NCBI RefSeq assembly: GCF_902703175.1
Contig: NZ_CACRYJ010000058.1
Coordinates: 1 to 64,000, forward strand
Direction: 5' to 3'
Length of the DNA: 64,000 bases
Source: Occultella aeris
GTDB lineage: Bacteria > Actinomycetota > Actinomycetes > Actinomycetales > Beutenbergiaceae
The translations under genes were made by a program, and so were the position numbers. The notes under the pieces were generated by a model, which saw only the letters and a program-made list of their open reading frames with translations, did no database searches and was not told the DNA's origin. Shown one piece after another: positions 27,434 to 37,099 of the stretch. Position 1 is the first letter of the stretch. The number at the start of each line of letters is the position of its first letter.

Positions 27434-28395
27434 TGCCGGGCGACGCCGCGGATCTCGTCCGCGCTGGCGCGCAGGCTGGCAAGCTCGGACTCATTGAAGT
27501 TGAACTCGAGACGCTCGCCGACGCCGTCGCGGTCCACGATCGACGGGACGGACAGGCACACGTCGGAGATGCCGAGGTAGTCCTCGAGCAGACTCGAGAC
27601 AGGCAGGATCGCACGCTCGGAGCGCAGCACTGACTGGATGATCCGCACGCCGGCGAGGCCGATGGCGTGGTTCGTGGCGCCCTTGCCATCGATGATCCGG
27701 TACGCGGAGTTCTTCACCTCGTTGGCGATCTCGGCCAGGTCCCCTGGGCTGAGCACGCCGGTGGCGGCCACGAACTCACGCAGCGGCACCCCGCCGATGT
27801 TGGCGGCGCTCCAGAGCGGGAACTCGGAGTCGCCGTGCTCGCCGACGATGTAGGCGTGCACGTTCCGGACCGCGATCCGGCTGTGTTCACTGAGCAGGTA
27901 CCTGAGTCGCGAGGTGTCCAGCACCGTGCCGGAACCGAACATCTGCCGCGGCGGCAACCCGGAGATCTTCAGCGAGGCGTAGGTGACCACGTCCACCGGG
28001 TTCGTCACCATCATGTAGATGGCGTCGGGTGCGACCTCCACCAACTGCGGCACCAGCGTGCGCATCAGGTTGATGGTCCGGTCCGCGAGCTCGATACGGG
28101 TCTGCCCAGGCTGCTGCTTTGCGCCCGCGGTCACCACCACCATGTCCGCGCCGGCGCAGATCCCGATGTCATCCGATCCCTCCACCGCGCCCATGGGCAT
28201 GAAGGCCATGCCGTGGGAGAGGTCGAGGGCCTCGGCCTCCACCTTGGCCCGGTTCACGTCGTACAGGACCACCCGGCGGGCGACGCCCCGGATCAACGCC
28301 GCATACGCCAGGGTGGCGCCGACCGAGCCGGCGCCGACGATGGCGAGGGTGGAGACCCCGGGAGGTGTGGCGGCTCGGTCTGGTGCCTGGGTCAC
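27421..28395 (-). CDS. ldh: L-lactate dehydrogenase
   Basis: Cytoplasmic NAD-dependent enzyme interconverting pyruvate and L-lactate. It is 324 aa, with NAD motif VGAGSVGAT (about 20-28), a substrate-loop Gln in KQQPGQTR (Gln indicates LDH rather than malate dehydrogenase), and GSGTVLDTSRLR and catalytic His in GEHGDSEF. The last codons form one arm of a terminator. Confidence 0.95.
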   Translation of the reverse strand: MTQAPDRAATPPGVSTLAIVGAGSVGATLAYAALIRGVARRVVLYDVNRAKVEAEALDLSHGMAFMPMGAVEGSDDIGICAGADMVVVTAGAKQQPGQTRIELADRTINLMRTLVPQLVEVAPDAIYMMVTNPVDVVTYASLKISGLPPRQMFGSGTVLDTSRLRYLLSEHSRIAVRNVHAYIVGEHGDSEFPLWSAANIGGVPLREFVAATGVLSPGDLAEIANEVKNSAYRIIDGKGATNHAIGLAGVRIIQSVLRSERAILPVSSLLEDYLGISDVCLSVPSIVDRDGVGERLEFNFNESELASLRASADEIRGVARQFGF

Positions 28396-28637
28396 GACGG
28401 GATTCCTCTCGTGGTGGGTCGCCTTCGCGGTAACCCTATCCGGCCCACGCCGGGCTGCTCGATCAGGCTCTCGCGAACCTGCGCGGCGCCACCCGCGCCA
28501 GGTCCACCCGCTCGGTGGTCACGAGTCCCGCAGATCTGTTCCTCAGCGTTCTCTCGCGGTGTAGTTTCCACACCAGAGGTGCGAAGTCGTGACCTGAACC
28601 GCTCGGGAGCATGGCGACCGAGAGCAGGGAGAGCTGG

Positions 28638-29041
28638 ATGGCCGGCAACCGTGCGTCACGTGTGGTCTGCGCGGTAGCACTCATGGTCCCCATCTTCATC
28701 GCTGGTGCTGGTACGACCGGTCGTGTGGCGGGAGCGGCCGCTTCTACATTCGCGACACAGCCCGTCGAACGCGAGACGACTTCGGCACGACCCTCAGCGT
28801 GGGATGAGGCGCAACGGGTCCTCATGGAGCTCGCCCACCGGGCGACCGGCGGCGGACTAGGGTCCCGGCCGATGATGTCATCAATGCCCAGATCGATGAC
28901 AACACCAACACTGTCACGGTCTACGTTCTGCACGAGCGACTCGCTGCAATGCAGCGCAGTGGCTCTCTCGATCCGGTCGTCCGGCTGGTGGCCTACGTTG
29001 ATGATGCCGTCGACGAAGGGCGTGCCGATGATCAGAACTGA
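28638..29041 (+). pseudogene. Small secreted protein gene with a frameshift
   Basis: The start is ATG 28638 after AGGGAGAGCTGG. The first frame gives a signal-peptide-like N-terminus (VVCAVALMVPIFIAGAG) and a plausible mature part (SAWDEAQRVLMELAHRA). From about 28870 the best coding frame is different: ADDVINAQIDDNTNTVTVYV ... DEGRADDQN, ending TGA 29041, 6 nt before the next gene. The old frame there turns into Met/Ser/Thr-rich shadow sequence. GC at third positions in the second half is visibly lower than in neighbours. So this is either a decayed gene or a sequence error. I do not recognise the family. Confidence 0.55.
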
Positions 29042-29047
29042 CCGCCC

Positions 29048-29452
29048 ATGAGAACGGTCACGAGCACACTCCTCGCGAGCGTGAGCGTGGCAGTGGTGCT
29101 GACGGGGTGCACAACCGACCGGAACCCGACGCCGGAGCCCACCAGCGACCCGACAGTCGCCGTCTCCGATCTGCAACCCATGACACTGCGCGAGGCGCTG
29201 GAGGGGCCCGAGTACGGCGAACAAGTACGCCTCTCCGTCGCGCTCGTCACCGAGGGTGATGTTCCGTTCCTGTGCGACGCGGTCGACGACTCCGATCCCG
29301 AGCAGTGCGCAGACCCGAACGTCGAGATCGTCGGCGCGCCGCTGGAGGACCTCGACCTCGTCGAACGCTCCGGGGAGCGCAGCGGCGAGGTGGACCTCAT
29401 CGTCCTCCTCGTCGATGAGGACACGGCCGAGTACGTCTCGACCGCCCCCTGA
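29048..29452 (+). CDS. Small lipoprotein of unknown function
   Basis: 134 aa with a lipoprotein signal peptide: charged N-terminus, hydrophobic core ASVSVAVVLTG and lipobox LTGC (Cys21). The mature part is acidic, with a PEPTSDP linker and a C-x12-C pair (FLCDAVDDSDPEQC) that could form a disulfide. It starts 6 nt after the frameshifted gene, so the two were probably an operon. No family recognised. Confidence 0.7.
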   Translation: MRTVTSTLLASVSVAVVLTGCTTDRNPTPEPTSDPTVAVSDLQPMTLREALEGPEYGEQVRLSVALVTEGDVPFLCDAVDDSDPEQCADPNVEIVGAPLEDLDLVERSGERSGEVDLIVLLVDEDTAEYVSTAP

Positions 29453-29465
29453 TCCCTTCGGCGTA

Positions 29466-31577
29466 CTACGAAGCCGCGAGCCGGCGCAGCGCCGCCCGGA
29501 CCAGGCCGGGATCCGTGGTCGGCCACAGCGGCGGCAGCGACCCGGCCAGGAAGCTCCCGTACCGGGCGGTGCGCAGCCGCGGGTCGAGCACGGCCACGAC
29601 GCCCCTATCGGTGGTGCGCCGGATCAGCCGGCCGGCGCCCTGAGCGAGCAGGAGGGCGGCATGCGTGGCCGAGACCGCCATGAATCCGTTGCCGCCGTTC
29701 GCGGCGACCACCTCGGTCCGGGCGGCCTTGATCGGGTCGTCCGGGCGCGGGAACGGAATTCGGTCGATGATCACGAGCTGGCAGGAGGGCCCCGGCACGT
29801 CCACGCCCTGCCACAGCGAGAGCGTGCCGAACAGGGAGGTCGCCGGGTCGGCCGCGAACTGCTTGACCAGTGACGGCAACGAGTCCTCACCCTGGAGCAG
29901 CACCGGGGTGTCGAGGCGTTCACGCATCGCCTCGGCTGCGAGCTGCGCGCCGCGCCGGGAGGAGAACAGTCCGAGGGTCCGGCCCCCGGCGGCCTCGACC
30001 AGTTCGGCGATCTCGGTCAGGATCCGCTCGTCGGTACCGTCCCGCCCGGGCGCGGGCAGGTGCTTGGCGACGTACAGGATGCCCTGCTTGCCGTAGTCGA
30101 ACGGTGACGCGACATCCACGCCACGGTAGCCGGCGTCGGACAGCCCCACGGCGCGAGCCGTGGAGTCGAACGTGCCGCCGAGGGTGAGGGTGGCCGACGT
30201 GAGCACCACCGCCCGGTCGGTGAACAGCTCGGAGTTGATCGAGCCGGACACGTTCAGCGGCGCGACCATGAGGCGGGAGCCCTCCCCCGGCCGCCGGCCG
30301 CGCTCGCACCACACGACGTCCCGGAGGTTGGCGACCCGGTCGGACAGGAGCCGGTCACACACCTCGAACAGGATCAGCATCGCGCTCTTGGCCATGTTCT
30401 TCGCGCCGGCCTGCTCCGGGCTGACGCTCGAACCGGACTCGGTGCGCATCGCCGTCATCGCCTCCCGGGCGCCGTCGGCGATCAGCCGGACGGTGCCGAT
30501 CAGCGCTTCCGGCAGGCCGGCCTGCAGTCGTCCCTCGGGGACGCCCATGAGTTCGGTGCGCAGCGTGTTCACGGCATCGTCCAGCCCGGGCAGCGCGAGC
30601 CCGGCATGCCGACGGGCGAGTCGCGCCGCCCGGTCCACCGAGGATGCGGACAGCTCGACAGTGGACTGCGCGGTGACGCGGTCGGCCAGTTCGTGCGCCT
30701 CGTCGACGACCAGCACCTCGTGCTCGGGCAGCACCTTGGGCGACCCGGATGCGGCGATCCCGAGCATCGCGTGGTTCGTCACCACGACGTCCGCCTCCCG
30801 GGAGGCGGCCTTCGCCTTCTCCGGGAAGCAGTCGGCCAGCAACGGGCAGCGCTGGCCGAGGCACTCCATCGACGTGATCGACACCTGCCGCCACGCCTTG
30901 TCGCTGATCCCGGGGATCAGCTCGTCGCGGTCGCCGCTGGTGGTCTGCTCCGCCCACTCGCGCACGCGCACCACCTGGGCGCCGAGCGAGTCGTCCTGCT
31001 CCCTGGGGTGTTCCTCGGCCACCGACGGCGCCACGAGCGCCTCCGAGAAGAGCGCCGAGTCGTCCTCGGCCGGGTAGCCGCCGGCGATCTTGTGCAGGCA
31101 CAGGTAGTTGTGCCAGCCCTTCAGCAGGGCGACGGTGGGCTCCCGGGGCAGCTTGTCCTTGAGGATGTCGGCCACCAGCGGCAGGTCGTGGCCGATCACC
31201 TGCCGCTGCAACGCGAGCGTCGCCGTCGAGACGATCGCCCGCTCCCCGGTGGCGACCGCGTTCACCAGCGTCGGCACGAGGTAGGCGAGCGACTTCCCGG
31301 TACCCGTGCCCGCCTGGACGAGCAGGTGCTTGGACTCGGTGAGTGCGTCGGTGACGGCACGAGCCATCTCGTGCTGGCCCTCGCGCCGGGCGCCGCCCAT
31401 CGAGGCGACCACCGCGTCGAGCACGGCATCGATGTCCGACGGCGTCGGTCGCCCTGCGCCGATACGTCCGGCCGGTGCCGGGGTGCTCCCGACTGCCTCG
31501 GGCGCTTCCGCGGAGGCGCCCGCACGACCCGTGCTCGCCCCGTCCTGGGCAGCGTCGGCCGACCTGTCCTTCGTCAT
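29466..31577 (-). CDS. DinG-like ATP-dependent 5'-3' DNA helicase (XPD family)
   Basis: 703 aa from ATG 31577. Walker A is GTGTGKS (about 90-96) and Walker B is VVDEAHELADR. An Fe-S domain lies between them, with Cys in NYLCLHK and the cluster CLGQRCPLLADCF (three more Cys). The C-terminal helicase half includes SLWQGVDVPGPSC and QGAGRLIRRTTDRG. It probably unwinds R-loops or forks. The start is uncertain: no ribosome site precedes ATG 31577, and GTG 31622 in frame is an alternative. It follows hflX by about 150 bp on the same strand. Confidence 0.85.
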   Translation of the reverse strand: MTKDRSADAAQDGASTGRAGASAEAPEAVGSTPAPAGRIGAGRPTPSDIDAVLDAVVASMGGARREGQHEMARAVTDALTESKHLLVQAGTGTGKSLAYLVPTLVNAVATGERAIVSTATLALQRQVIGHDLPLVADILKDKLPREPTVALLKGWHNYLCLHKIAGGYPAEDDSALFSEALVAPSVAEEHPREQDDSLGAQVVRVREWAEQTTSGDRDELIPGISDKAWRQVSITSMECLGQRCPLLADCFPEKAKAASREADVVVTNHAMLGIAASGSPKVLPEHEVLVVDEAHELADRVTAQSTVELSASSVDRAARLARRHAGLALPGLDDAVNTLRTELMGVPEGRLQAGLPEALIGTVRLIADGAREAMTAMRTESGSSVSPEQAGAKNMAKSAMLILFEVCDRLLSDRVANLRDVVWCERGRRPGEGSRLMVAPLNVSGSINSELFTDRAVVLTSATLTLGGTFDSTARAVGLSDAGYRGVDVASPFDYGKQGILYVAKHLPAPGRDGTDERILTEIAELVEAAGGRTLGLFSSRRGAQLAAEAMRERLDTPVLLQGEDSLPSLVKQFAADPATSLFGTLSLWQGVDVPGPSCQLVIIDRIPFPRPDDPIKAARTEVVAANGGNGFMAVSATHAALLLAQGAGRLIRRTTDRGVVAVLDPRLRTARYGSFLAGSLPPLWPTTDPGLVRAALRRLAAS

Positions 31578-31728
31578 GGTCAGGGCGTCGTCGGGATCGG
31601 TCGAAGTGGGGTCGGCAGGCACGTCCTCGACGGTATCGCGCCACGCCGTCGAGCCGGCGGTGCGGCGCTCCGGCTTGTGGACGGCGGTGCCACGACGGCG
31701 CCCGCACCGGTCCCGGTGCGTCGCCGGG

Positions 31729-33243
31729 TCAGCTGGCGACGGCGTCCGCGAGCGCCGCGGCGAGCTCGGAGTCGACCCGCGCCACGAGCCGGGTCCCGGC
31801 CTCGGTGTGTTCCTCGGTGAGGACCTCACCGCTGACGTGCGCGCGGTGCACCAGGTCGCCCCGCTGGTAGGGCACCACGACGTCGACGTGGACGGCCGGG
31901 TGCGGCAGCAGCCCGGCGATCCGGTCCCGTAGTTCCTCGATGCCGGCACTCGTGCGGGCGGACACGGCGACGGCGTCCGGCACCCGGGTGCGCAGCCGCG
32001 CGATGGTCTCGGGCTCTGCGAGGTCGGCCTTGTTCAGCGCGACGATCTCGGGGATGTCGGACGTGCCCTCGATGTCGCGGAGGACGGACCGCACCGCGTC
32101 GAGCTGACCCTCGGGGTCGGGGTGGGAGGCGTCCACGACGTGCACGATGAGGTCCGCCTGGGCGACCTCCTCGAGCGTCGAGCGGAACGCCTCGATGAGT
32201 TCGGTGGGCAGGTTCCGCACGAAGCCGACCGTGTCCGCGAGCGTGTAGGTACGCCCGTCCGGCGTCTCGGTCCGGCGGACGGTCGGGTCCAGCGTCGCGA
32301 ACAGTGCGTTCTGGACGAGGACCCCGGCGCCGGTGAGCCGGTTCAGCAGAGAGGACTTGCCGGCGTTCGTGTAGCCGGCGATCGCGACCGATGGCACGGC
32401 TCCGGCGCGCCGGGAGTGCCGACGGGTGGCGCGGGAGGGCGCCATCGCCTTGATCTGGCGGCGCAGCTTCGCCACGCGGGTGCGGATCCGCCGCCGGTCG
32501 AGCTCGATCTTCGTCTCACCGGGACCACGGGAGCCTATCCCGGCACCGCCGGCCACCCGGCCACCCGCCTGCCGGGACATCGACTCACCCCAACCACGCA
32601 GCCGTGGGAGCAGGTACTCGAGCTGGGCGAGCTCGACCTGTGCCTTGCCCTCTCTGGACTGTGCGTGCTGGGCGAAGATGTCCAGGATCAGCGCCGTGCG
32701 GTCGATGACCTTGACCTTGACGACGTCCTCCAGCGCACGGCGTTGGGACGGGGCGAGCTCGGAGTCGACGATGACGGTGTCGGCGCCGGTCGAGGCGACG
32801 AGGTCGGCGAGCTCGCGGGCCTTGCCGGAGCCCAGGTAGGTACCCGGGTCCGGCGCGGTGCGCCGCTGCAGGAGCCCGTCCAGGACCTCCGAGCCGGCCG
32901 TCTCGGCGAGCGCGGAGAGCTCGCGCAGCGAGACCTCCGCGGCCTCCGCGGTGCCGGAACTCCACAGCCCGACCAGCACCACGCGTTCGAGGCGCAACTG
33001 CCGGTACTCGACCTCGGTGACGTCTTCGAGTTCGGTGGACAGGCCGGCGACCCGGCGCAGGGCGGAACGGTCCTCGACGTCGAACTGCTCGCCGTCGTAG
33101 GCGCTCGGTCCGTCGTCGGTCGGTTGGATCGCCGTGCCCGCCCGGGCCAGGATTCGTGCGACGACGTCCTGCGCGCGGTCCTGGGCGTCGTCGCCGTGGG
33201 GTGCGTCGCTACGGGGAGTCGTCGGGGCGGTGCGTTCGGTCAT
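31729..33243 (-). CDS. hflX: GTPase HflX
   Basis: Ribosome-splitting GTPase active in stress. 504 aa: an acidic N-terminal extension, the HflX nucleotide-independent domain (GTYLGSGKARELADLV, VIVDSELAPSQRRALED), the SRGPGETKIELDRRRIR linker, and a GTPase domain with G1 GYTNAGKSSLLN, G3 DTVGFVRNLP and G4 NKAD. Normal length, with an ATG start. Confidence 0.95.
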   Translation of the reverse strand: MTERTAPTTPRSDAPHGDDAQDRAQDVVARILARAGTAIQPTDDGPSAYDGEQFDVEDRSALRRVAGLSTELEDVTEVEYRQLRLERVVLVGLWSSGTAEAAEVSLRELSALAETAGSEVLDGLLQRRTAPDPGTYLGSGKARELADLVASTGADTVIVDSELAPSQRRALEDVVKVKVIDRTALILDIFAQHAQSREGKAQVELAQLEYLLPRLRGWGESMSRQAGGRVAGGAGIGSRGPGETKIELDRRRIRTRVAKLRRQIKAMAPSRATRRHSRRAGAVPSVAIAGYTNAGKSSLLNRLTGAGVLVQNALFATLDPTVRRTETPDGRTYTLADTVGFVRNLPTELIEAFRSTLEEVAQADLIVHVVDASHPDPEGQLDAVRSVLRDIEGTSDIPEIVALNKADLAEPETIARLRTRVPDAVAVSARTSAGIEELRDRIAGLLPHPAVHVDVVVPYQRGDLVHRAHVSGEVLTEEHTEAGTRLVARVDSELAAALADAVAS

Positions 33244-33367
33244 GGTGTCCTTTGTTGGGGGTCCGATGACTCAATGGTGGCACGCGGACACCATGTTCCC
33301 AAGGGATTTCGCTGTCGGCCGTAGGCCCGAACGCCTGGTGCGCCAGCGCGCCATTAGGCTCGTCGCC

Positions 33368-33967
33368 GTGTCCCACTACTTCTCGACCACCCCGAGCGCC
33401 CCGGACAGGCGGCGGGAGATCGACGTCGCACTCCGGGGACGACAGGTGCGGCTGGAGACCGCAGCCGGCGTCTTCTCGGGCGATCGCCTGGACCCGGGCA
33501 CCACGGTGCTGCTGGACACCATTGATGATCCGCCGGCCACCGGCACCCTCCTCGACCTGGGCTGCGGGTGGGGCCCGATCGCGATCGCGATGGCCCTCGC
33601 CTCCCCGGGTGCGCGCGTGCTCGCCGTGGACGTCAACGAGCGGGCACTCGCGCTCACGGCGGACAACGCGGCGCGGCTCGGCCTGGCGAACGTCCAGACG
33701 TACCTGCCCGAGGAACTGCTCGTGACCGAGCCGGAGCTGCGCATCGACGAACTCTGGTCCAACCCGCCCATCCGGATCGGCAAGGCGGCGCTGCACGAGA
33801 TCCTGCAGACCTGGCTACCGCGGCTGGCCCCGGGGGCCCGCGCGCAGTTGGTGGTGCAGCGCAACCTCGGCTCGGACTCTCTGCAGCGGTGGATCGCGGC
33901 GGAGCTGGACCGGGACGTGTCCCGGCTGACGAGCGTGAACGGGTTCCGGGTCCTGACCGTGCAGTGA
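33368..33967 (+). CDS. Class I SAM methyltransferase (RsmC-like)
   Basis: 199 aa, GTG start (VSHYFSTTPSAPDRRREI). It has the SAM motif LLDLGCGWGPIAIAMA, an acidic loop AVDVNERAL, and SNPPIRIGK, the NPP(I/F) motif of exocyclic-amine methyltransferases such as RsmC (16S rRNA G1207). It is about half the length of E. coli RsmC, matching the single-domain actinobacterial form found beside hflX. Confidence 0.82.
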   Translation: MSHYFSTTPSAPDRRREIDVALRGRQVRLETAAGVFSGDRLDPGTTVLLDTIDDPPATGTLLDLGCGWGPIAIAMALASPGARVLAVDVNERALALTADNAARLGLANVQTYLPEELLVTEPELRIDELWSNPPIRIGKAALHEILQTWLPRLAPGARAQLVVQRNLGSDSLQRWIAAELDRDVSRLTSVNGFRVLTVQ

Positions 33968-33986
33968 CCGGGACACTCAGTCCCGG
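33968..33986. terminator. Short hairpin between convergent genes
   Basis: CCGGGAC and GTCCCGG form a 7-bp stem; the stop codon of the convergent DHFR-like gene lies in the loop. Probably a compact bidirectional terminator. Confidence 0.55.
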
Positions 33987-34519
33987 ACCACCCGCAGCCG
34001 CAGGTGGGTCGACTCCTCGCTGACGTCCCTGGCGATGTGCTCGAGGCGGATCAGGTGGCCGCCGGGGTGGTCGAAGAGCCGGACGCCGTCGCCGAGCAGC
34101 ACCGGAACCACGAAGACGACCACCTCATCGAGCAGCCCGAGTTCCAGGCACTGCCGCGCGACGTCGGCGCCGAGCACGTTGACGTCCTTCGCGCCCGCCG
34201 CAGCCCGGGCCGTCGCGACCGCCCTGCCGAGGTCGTCGGTGAACGTCACGTCCGGCGGCCAGGAGGCGGGCGGGTTGTGAGTGAGCACGAACTGCGGGCC
34301 GTGCCAGGTGCCTCCGAACGCTCCTTCGGCGTCGGTGCCGCAGTTCGGGTCGTCCCCGCCATAGGTGGTGTTGCCGACCAGAAGCGCCCCGGTCCGGGCC
34401 GCGAGTTCGTCGGCGGCGGGATCGGGGGCGGTGTACGGAGCCAACCAGGACATGTCGCCTCCGGGGCCCGCGATGAATCCGTCGAGCGACATCGTCGCCG
34501 AGTAGATCAGGTTGGCCAT
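33977..34519 (-). CDS. Dihydrofolate reductase family protein (RibD C-terminal fold)
   Basis: 180 aa starting MANLIYSATMSLDGFIAGPGGDMSWL, the typical start of small YyaP/RibD_C-like reductases, then LLVGNTTYGG, an NADPH-loop region (DVNVLGADVARQCLE) and LGDGVRLF near the C-terminus. The function is not established; it is not housekeeping FolA. ATG 34519 has a CGGAG site. Confidence 0.82.
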   Translation of the reverse strand: MANLIYSATMSLDGFIAGPGGDMSWLAPYTAPDPAADELAARTGALLVGNTTYGGDDPNCGTDAEGAFGGTWHGPQFVLTHNPPASWPPDVTFTDDLGRAVATARAAAGAKDVNVLGADVARQCLELGLLDEVVVFVVPVLLGDGVRLFDHPGGHLIRLEHIARDVSEESTHLRLRVVRD

Positions 34520-34657
34520 GGTCTCACTCCGTTCGTCTCGGACCGGCCGGTTCGGTCCCGGTCGGATGGACCGTCGCAAGCATCGGAACTCATCGATGAT
34601 GCCCAACGGCCGTGAGTGGGCGAGCCGACCCCTCGGCGTGGAACCGCCCGCCGCCGA

Positions 34658-35602
34658 TCAGAGGGTGGTGACGGTGCCGACCAGCTCGGCCGGTCCGGCG
34701 AGCTCGACGTGGTCGTCGGGGAGCATCCGTACCCGCAGCTCTCCGCCGGGGACCTGCACGATCCACTCCTGGGGGGCGCCCTCGCCGAACCAGTTGCGCA
34801 CCGCGAGCGCGGCTGCGCAGGCACCGGTGCCGCAGGAGAGCGTCTCCCCCACGCCCCGCTCGTACACCCGCATCCGAACCACACCGACCGTCTTCGAGCC
34901 CACCACGGCACCCGTGCTGTCGACGATGTCCACCTCGCGGTCGCCGAGCGGCACCACGAACTCCACGTTCGTGCCGCGGGCGGGCGCGGGGTCAACGATC
35001 GGCGCCTGCGTGAGGTCCAGGACCTCGAGTTGTTCGGTGTCCTCCAGGGCGATCACGGTATGCGGGTTCGGCAGGTCCAGGCGTAGGCCCGGCCGGGGCT
35101 CGGCGAGCCCGGCCACCCCGACGCTGGCATCGAAGCCCTGCGCGAGCGCGGCGCCTCCGCCGGGCGCGCTCCACCGGCCCAGGTCCGCGGCGTAGTCCCT
35201 GCCCTCACGACGCACGCCGAGCACGCCTGCCCGGGTGGCGACCTGGACCGTGTCCCCGTCGTCGAGGGCGAGCAGCCCGGCGTGGCGCAGGAACGCGACG
35301 AACACCCGGATCCCGTTCCCGCACATCTCGGCCACCGAACCGTCGGCGTTCACGTAGTCCATGAACCACAGCGCCGCCGGTTCCCGGCCGGCAGCGCGGT
35401 CGGCGCCCTCGGTGATCGCGGCGCTGCGCACGGCGCGGATCACACCGTCCGCGCCGATACCGGTGTGCCGGTCGGCGAGCGCGGCCACCTCGCTCGTGCT
35501 GAGCGGGGCCGCGCCGTCGGGGTCGGCATACAGCAGGAAGTCGTTGCCGGTGCCGTGGCCCTTGACGAAGGTGTGCACGGGCGCCGCAACAGGTGTAGTC
35601 AT
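34658..35602 (-). CDS. dapF: Diaminopimelate epimerase DapF
   Basis: Converts LL- to meso-diaminopimelate, the lysine precursor. It is 314 aa with both catalytic cysteines, Cys94 in EMCGNGIR and Cys257 in LSCGTGACAAA. An insertion after residue 58 (SAAITEGADRAAGREPAA) is typical of Actinobacteria. The start overlaps the miaA stop by 4 nt. If MurE uses lysine (see murE), DapF serves the lysine branch rather than the wall directly. Confidence 0.95.
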   Translation of the reverse strand: MTTPVAAPVHTFVKGHGTGNDFLLYADPDGAAPLSTSEVAALADRHTGIGADGVIRAVRSAAITEGADRAAGREPAALWFMDYVNADGSVAEMCGNGIRVFVAFLRHAGLLALDDGDTVQVATRAGVLGVRREGRDYAADLGRWSAPGGGAALAQGFDASVGVAGLAEPRPGLRLDLPNPHTVIALEDTEQLEVLDLTQAPIVDPAPARGTNVEFVVPLGDREVDIVDSTGAVVGSKTVGVVRMRVYERGVGETLSCGTGACAAALAVRNWFGEGAPQEWIVQVPGGELRVRMLPDDHVELAGPAELVGTVTTL

Positions 35603-36504
35603 GGCAGCAGCCTACGGGCCCGCTCGGCCAGATCGGGGCCGGGCGCCAGCCACGCGATCCGGGGATCGCGCCGGAACCAGGTCATCTGGCGGCGGGCCAG
35701 CTGGCGGGTGGCCTGGGCGGTGTCGGCGACGGCAGTCGCCACGTCCGTCTCACCGCGCAGCACCGCGAGGGCCTGCGCGTAGCCGACCGCCCGGCGGGCG
35801 GTTCGGCCTCGCTCCAGCCCACGCTCGAGGAGCGCGCCGGTCTCGGCGAGCAGTCCGCCGTCGAACATCTTCCGCGCCCTCGCGTCGATGCGTTCGTGCA
35901 GGACCGGCCGCGGCAGATCCACCGCAACGTGCACGGCGGGGATGTGTGAGGAGTGGCTCGGCAGGTTCGCCGAGTACGGCTCGCCGGTGATCGAGATGAC
36001 CTCGAGCGCCCGGATGATCCGGCGGGCGTTGCGCCGATCGATCCGGGCGGCCGCGACCGGGTCCGCCGCCTCGAGCTCGGCGTGCAGGAGCCCAGGCCCC
36101 TCGGTCTCGGCGCGCGCCTCGAGCGCGGCGCGGACCGCCTCGTCGGTGCCGGGGAAGGACAGGTCGTCCAACAGGGCACGCACGTACAGGCCCGAGCCAC
36201 CGACCACGACGACGGCGTGTCCCCGGGCGGCGATGCCGGCCAGGTCGGCGCGGGCGTGCCTCTGATAGGCGGCCACCGTTGCGTCGGCGTCCACGTCCAG
36301 CACGTCGAGCTGGTGATGGGCGATGCCGCGGCGTTCGTCTGGGCGCAGTTTCGCGGTACCGATGTCCATGCCGCGGTAGAGCTGCATGGCGTCCGCGTTG
36401 ATGATCTCGGCACCGAGCCCTTCGGCCAGATCGAGGGCGAGGTCGGACTTGCCGCTGGCGGTCGGACCCACCACGGCCACCACGGGCACGCCTCCATTCA
36501 GCAC
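35599..36504 (-). CDS. miaA: tRNA dimethylallyltransferase MiaA
   Basis: Adds the dimethylallyl group to A37 of tRNAs reading UNN codons; MiaB in this window then thiolates it. 301 aa: P-loop GPTASGKSDLAL (13-24), INADAMQLYRGMDIGTAK, a GGSGLYVRALLD motif and the DRRNARRIIRALEV block. Full length. Overlaps dapF by 4 nt. Confidence 0.95.
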   Translation of the reverse strand: MLNGGVPVVAVVGPTASGKSDLALDLAEGLGAEIINADAMQLYRGMDIGTAKLRPDERRGIAHHQLDVLDVDADATVAAYQRHARADLAGIAARGHAVVVVGGSGLYVRALLDDLSFPGTDEAVRAALEARAETEGPGLLHAELEAADPVAAARIDRRNARRIIRALEVISITGEPYSANLPSHSSHIPAVHVAVDLPRPVLHERIDARARKMFDGGLLAETGALLERGLERGRTARRAVGYAQALAVLRGETDVATAVADTAQATRQLARRQMTWFRRDPRIAWLAPGPDLAERARRLLP

Positions 36505-36586
36505 GGAGGCAACCTACCCTCCCAGCCCTGGATGGTCTCGAACGGACCGGTGGCCACCGCTGTCGGGCGACCTAGACTCAGACGTG

Positions 36587-37099
36587 ATGGCAGCCTCCGA
36601 CCACGCACCACCGGATCCCGCCGATGATGCCGCGGGCTCCGAACCCGCGCTCTCAGACGAGGTTGTGACCGTCGACCGCGACCGGCTGAAGGCGTGGCTG
36701 CGCGAGCACGACCAGAAGTTCTTCGTCTCCGACGACTCACACCTCGGCGGCCTCTGGAACGGGCACGTGTTCACGGTCGCGCTGGCGGGCGCGAACGAGG
36801 TGCTGCAGATCCGGGCCCAGTGGAACCGGCGGATCACGATCGAACGCCGACCGGAGCTGATGGACTTCATCAACGCCCGCCACGCGCGCACCCTGTGGCC
36901 GAAGTGCTTCCTGCTCGTCCACGACGACGGCACGATGCGGTTCTGCGCGGAGTCCGCCACGCCGCTGCGCGAGGGTCTTTCCGAGCACCAGCTCGGCCGG
37001 GCGATCCGGGCGGCCATCACCACCGCGCTCGCCGTCTTCGCGGAGCTGGACGACCGCTACCCGGACCCGGCCCTGCAGGCACCGGGCGGGCTGGCATGA
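36587..37099 (+). CDS. YbjN domain protein 1
   Basis: 170 aa. An acidic N-terminal extension precedes a YbjN-type type-III-secretion-chaperone-like fold with LWNGHVFTVALAGANEVLQIRAQWNR and LMDFINARHARTLWPKCF. These actinobacterial pairs have no known role. ATG 36587 is used; a GTG one codon earlier is possible. Its stop overlaps the next gene (ATGA). Confidence 0.75.
   Translation: MAASDHAPPDPADDAAGSEPALSDEVVTVDRDRLKAWLREHDQKFFVSDDSHLGGLWNGHVFTVALAGANEVLQIRAQWNRRITIERRPELMDFINARHARTLWPKCFLLVHDDGTMRFCAESATPLREGLSEHQLGRAIRAAITTALAVFAELDDRYPDPALQAPGGLA

Noticed and set aside
28463-29224. Minus-strand open frame opposite the frameshifted gene and lipoprotein gene
   Set aside because: No domain pattern, and the plus strand has a signal peptide, a lipobox and ribosome sites.
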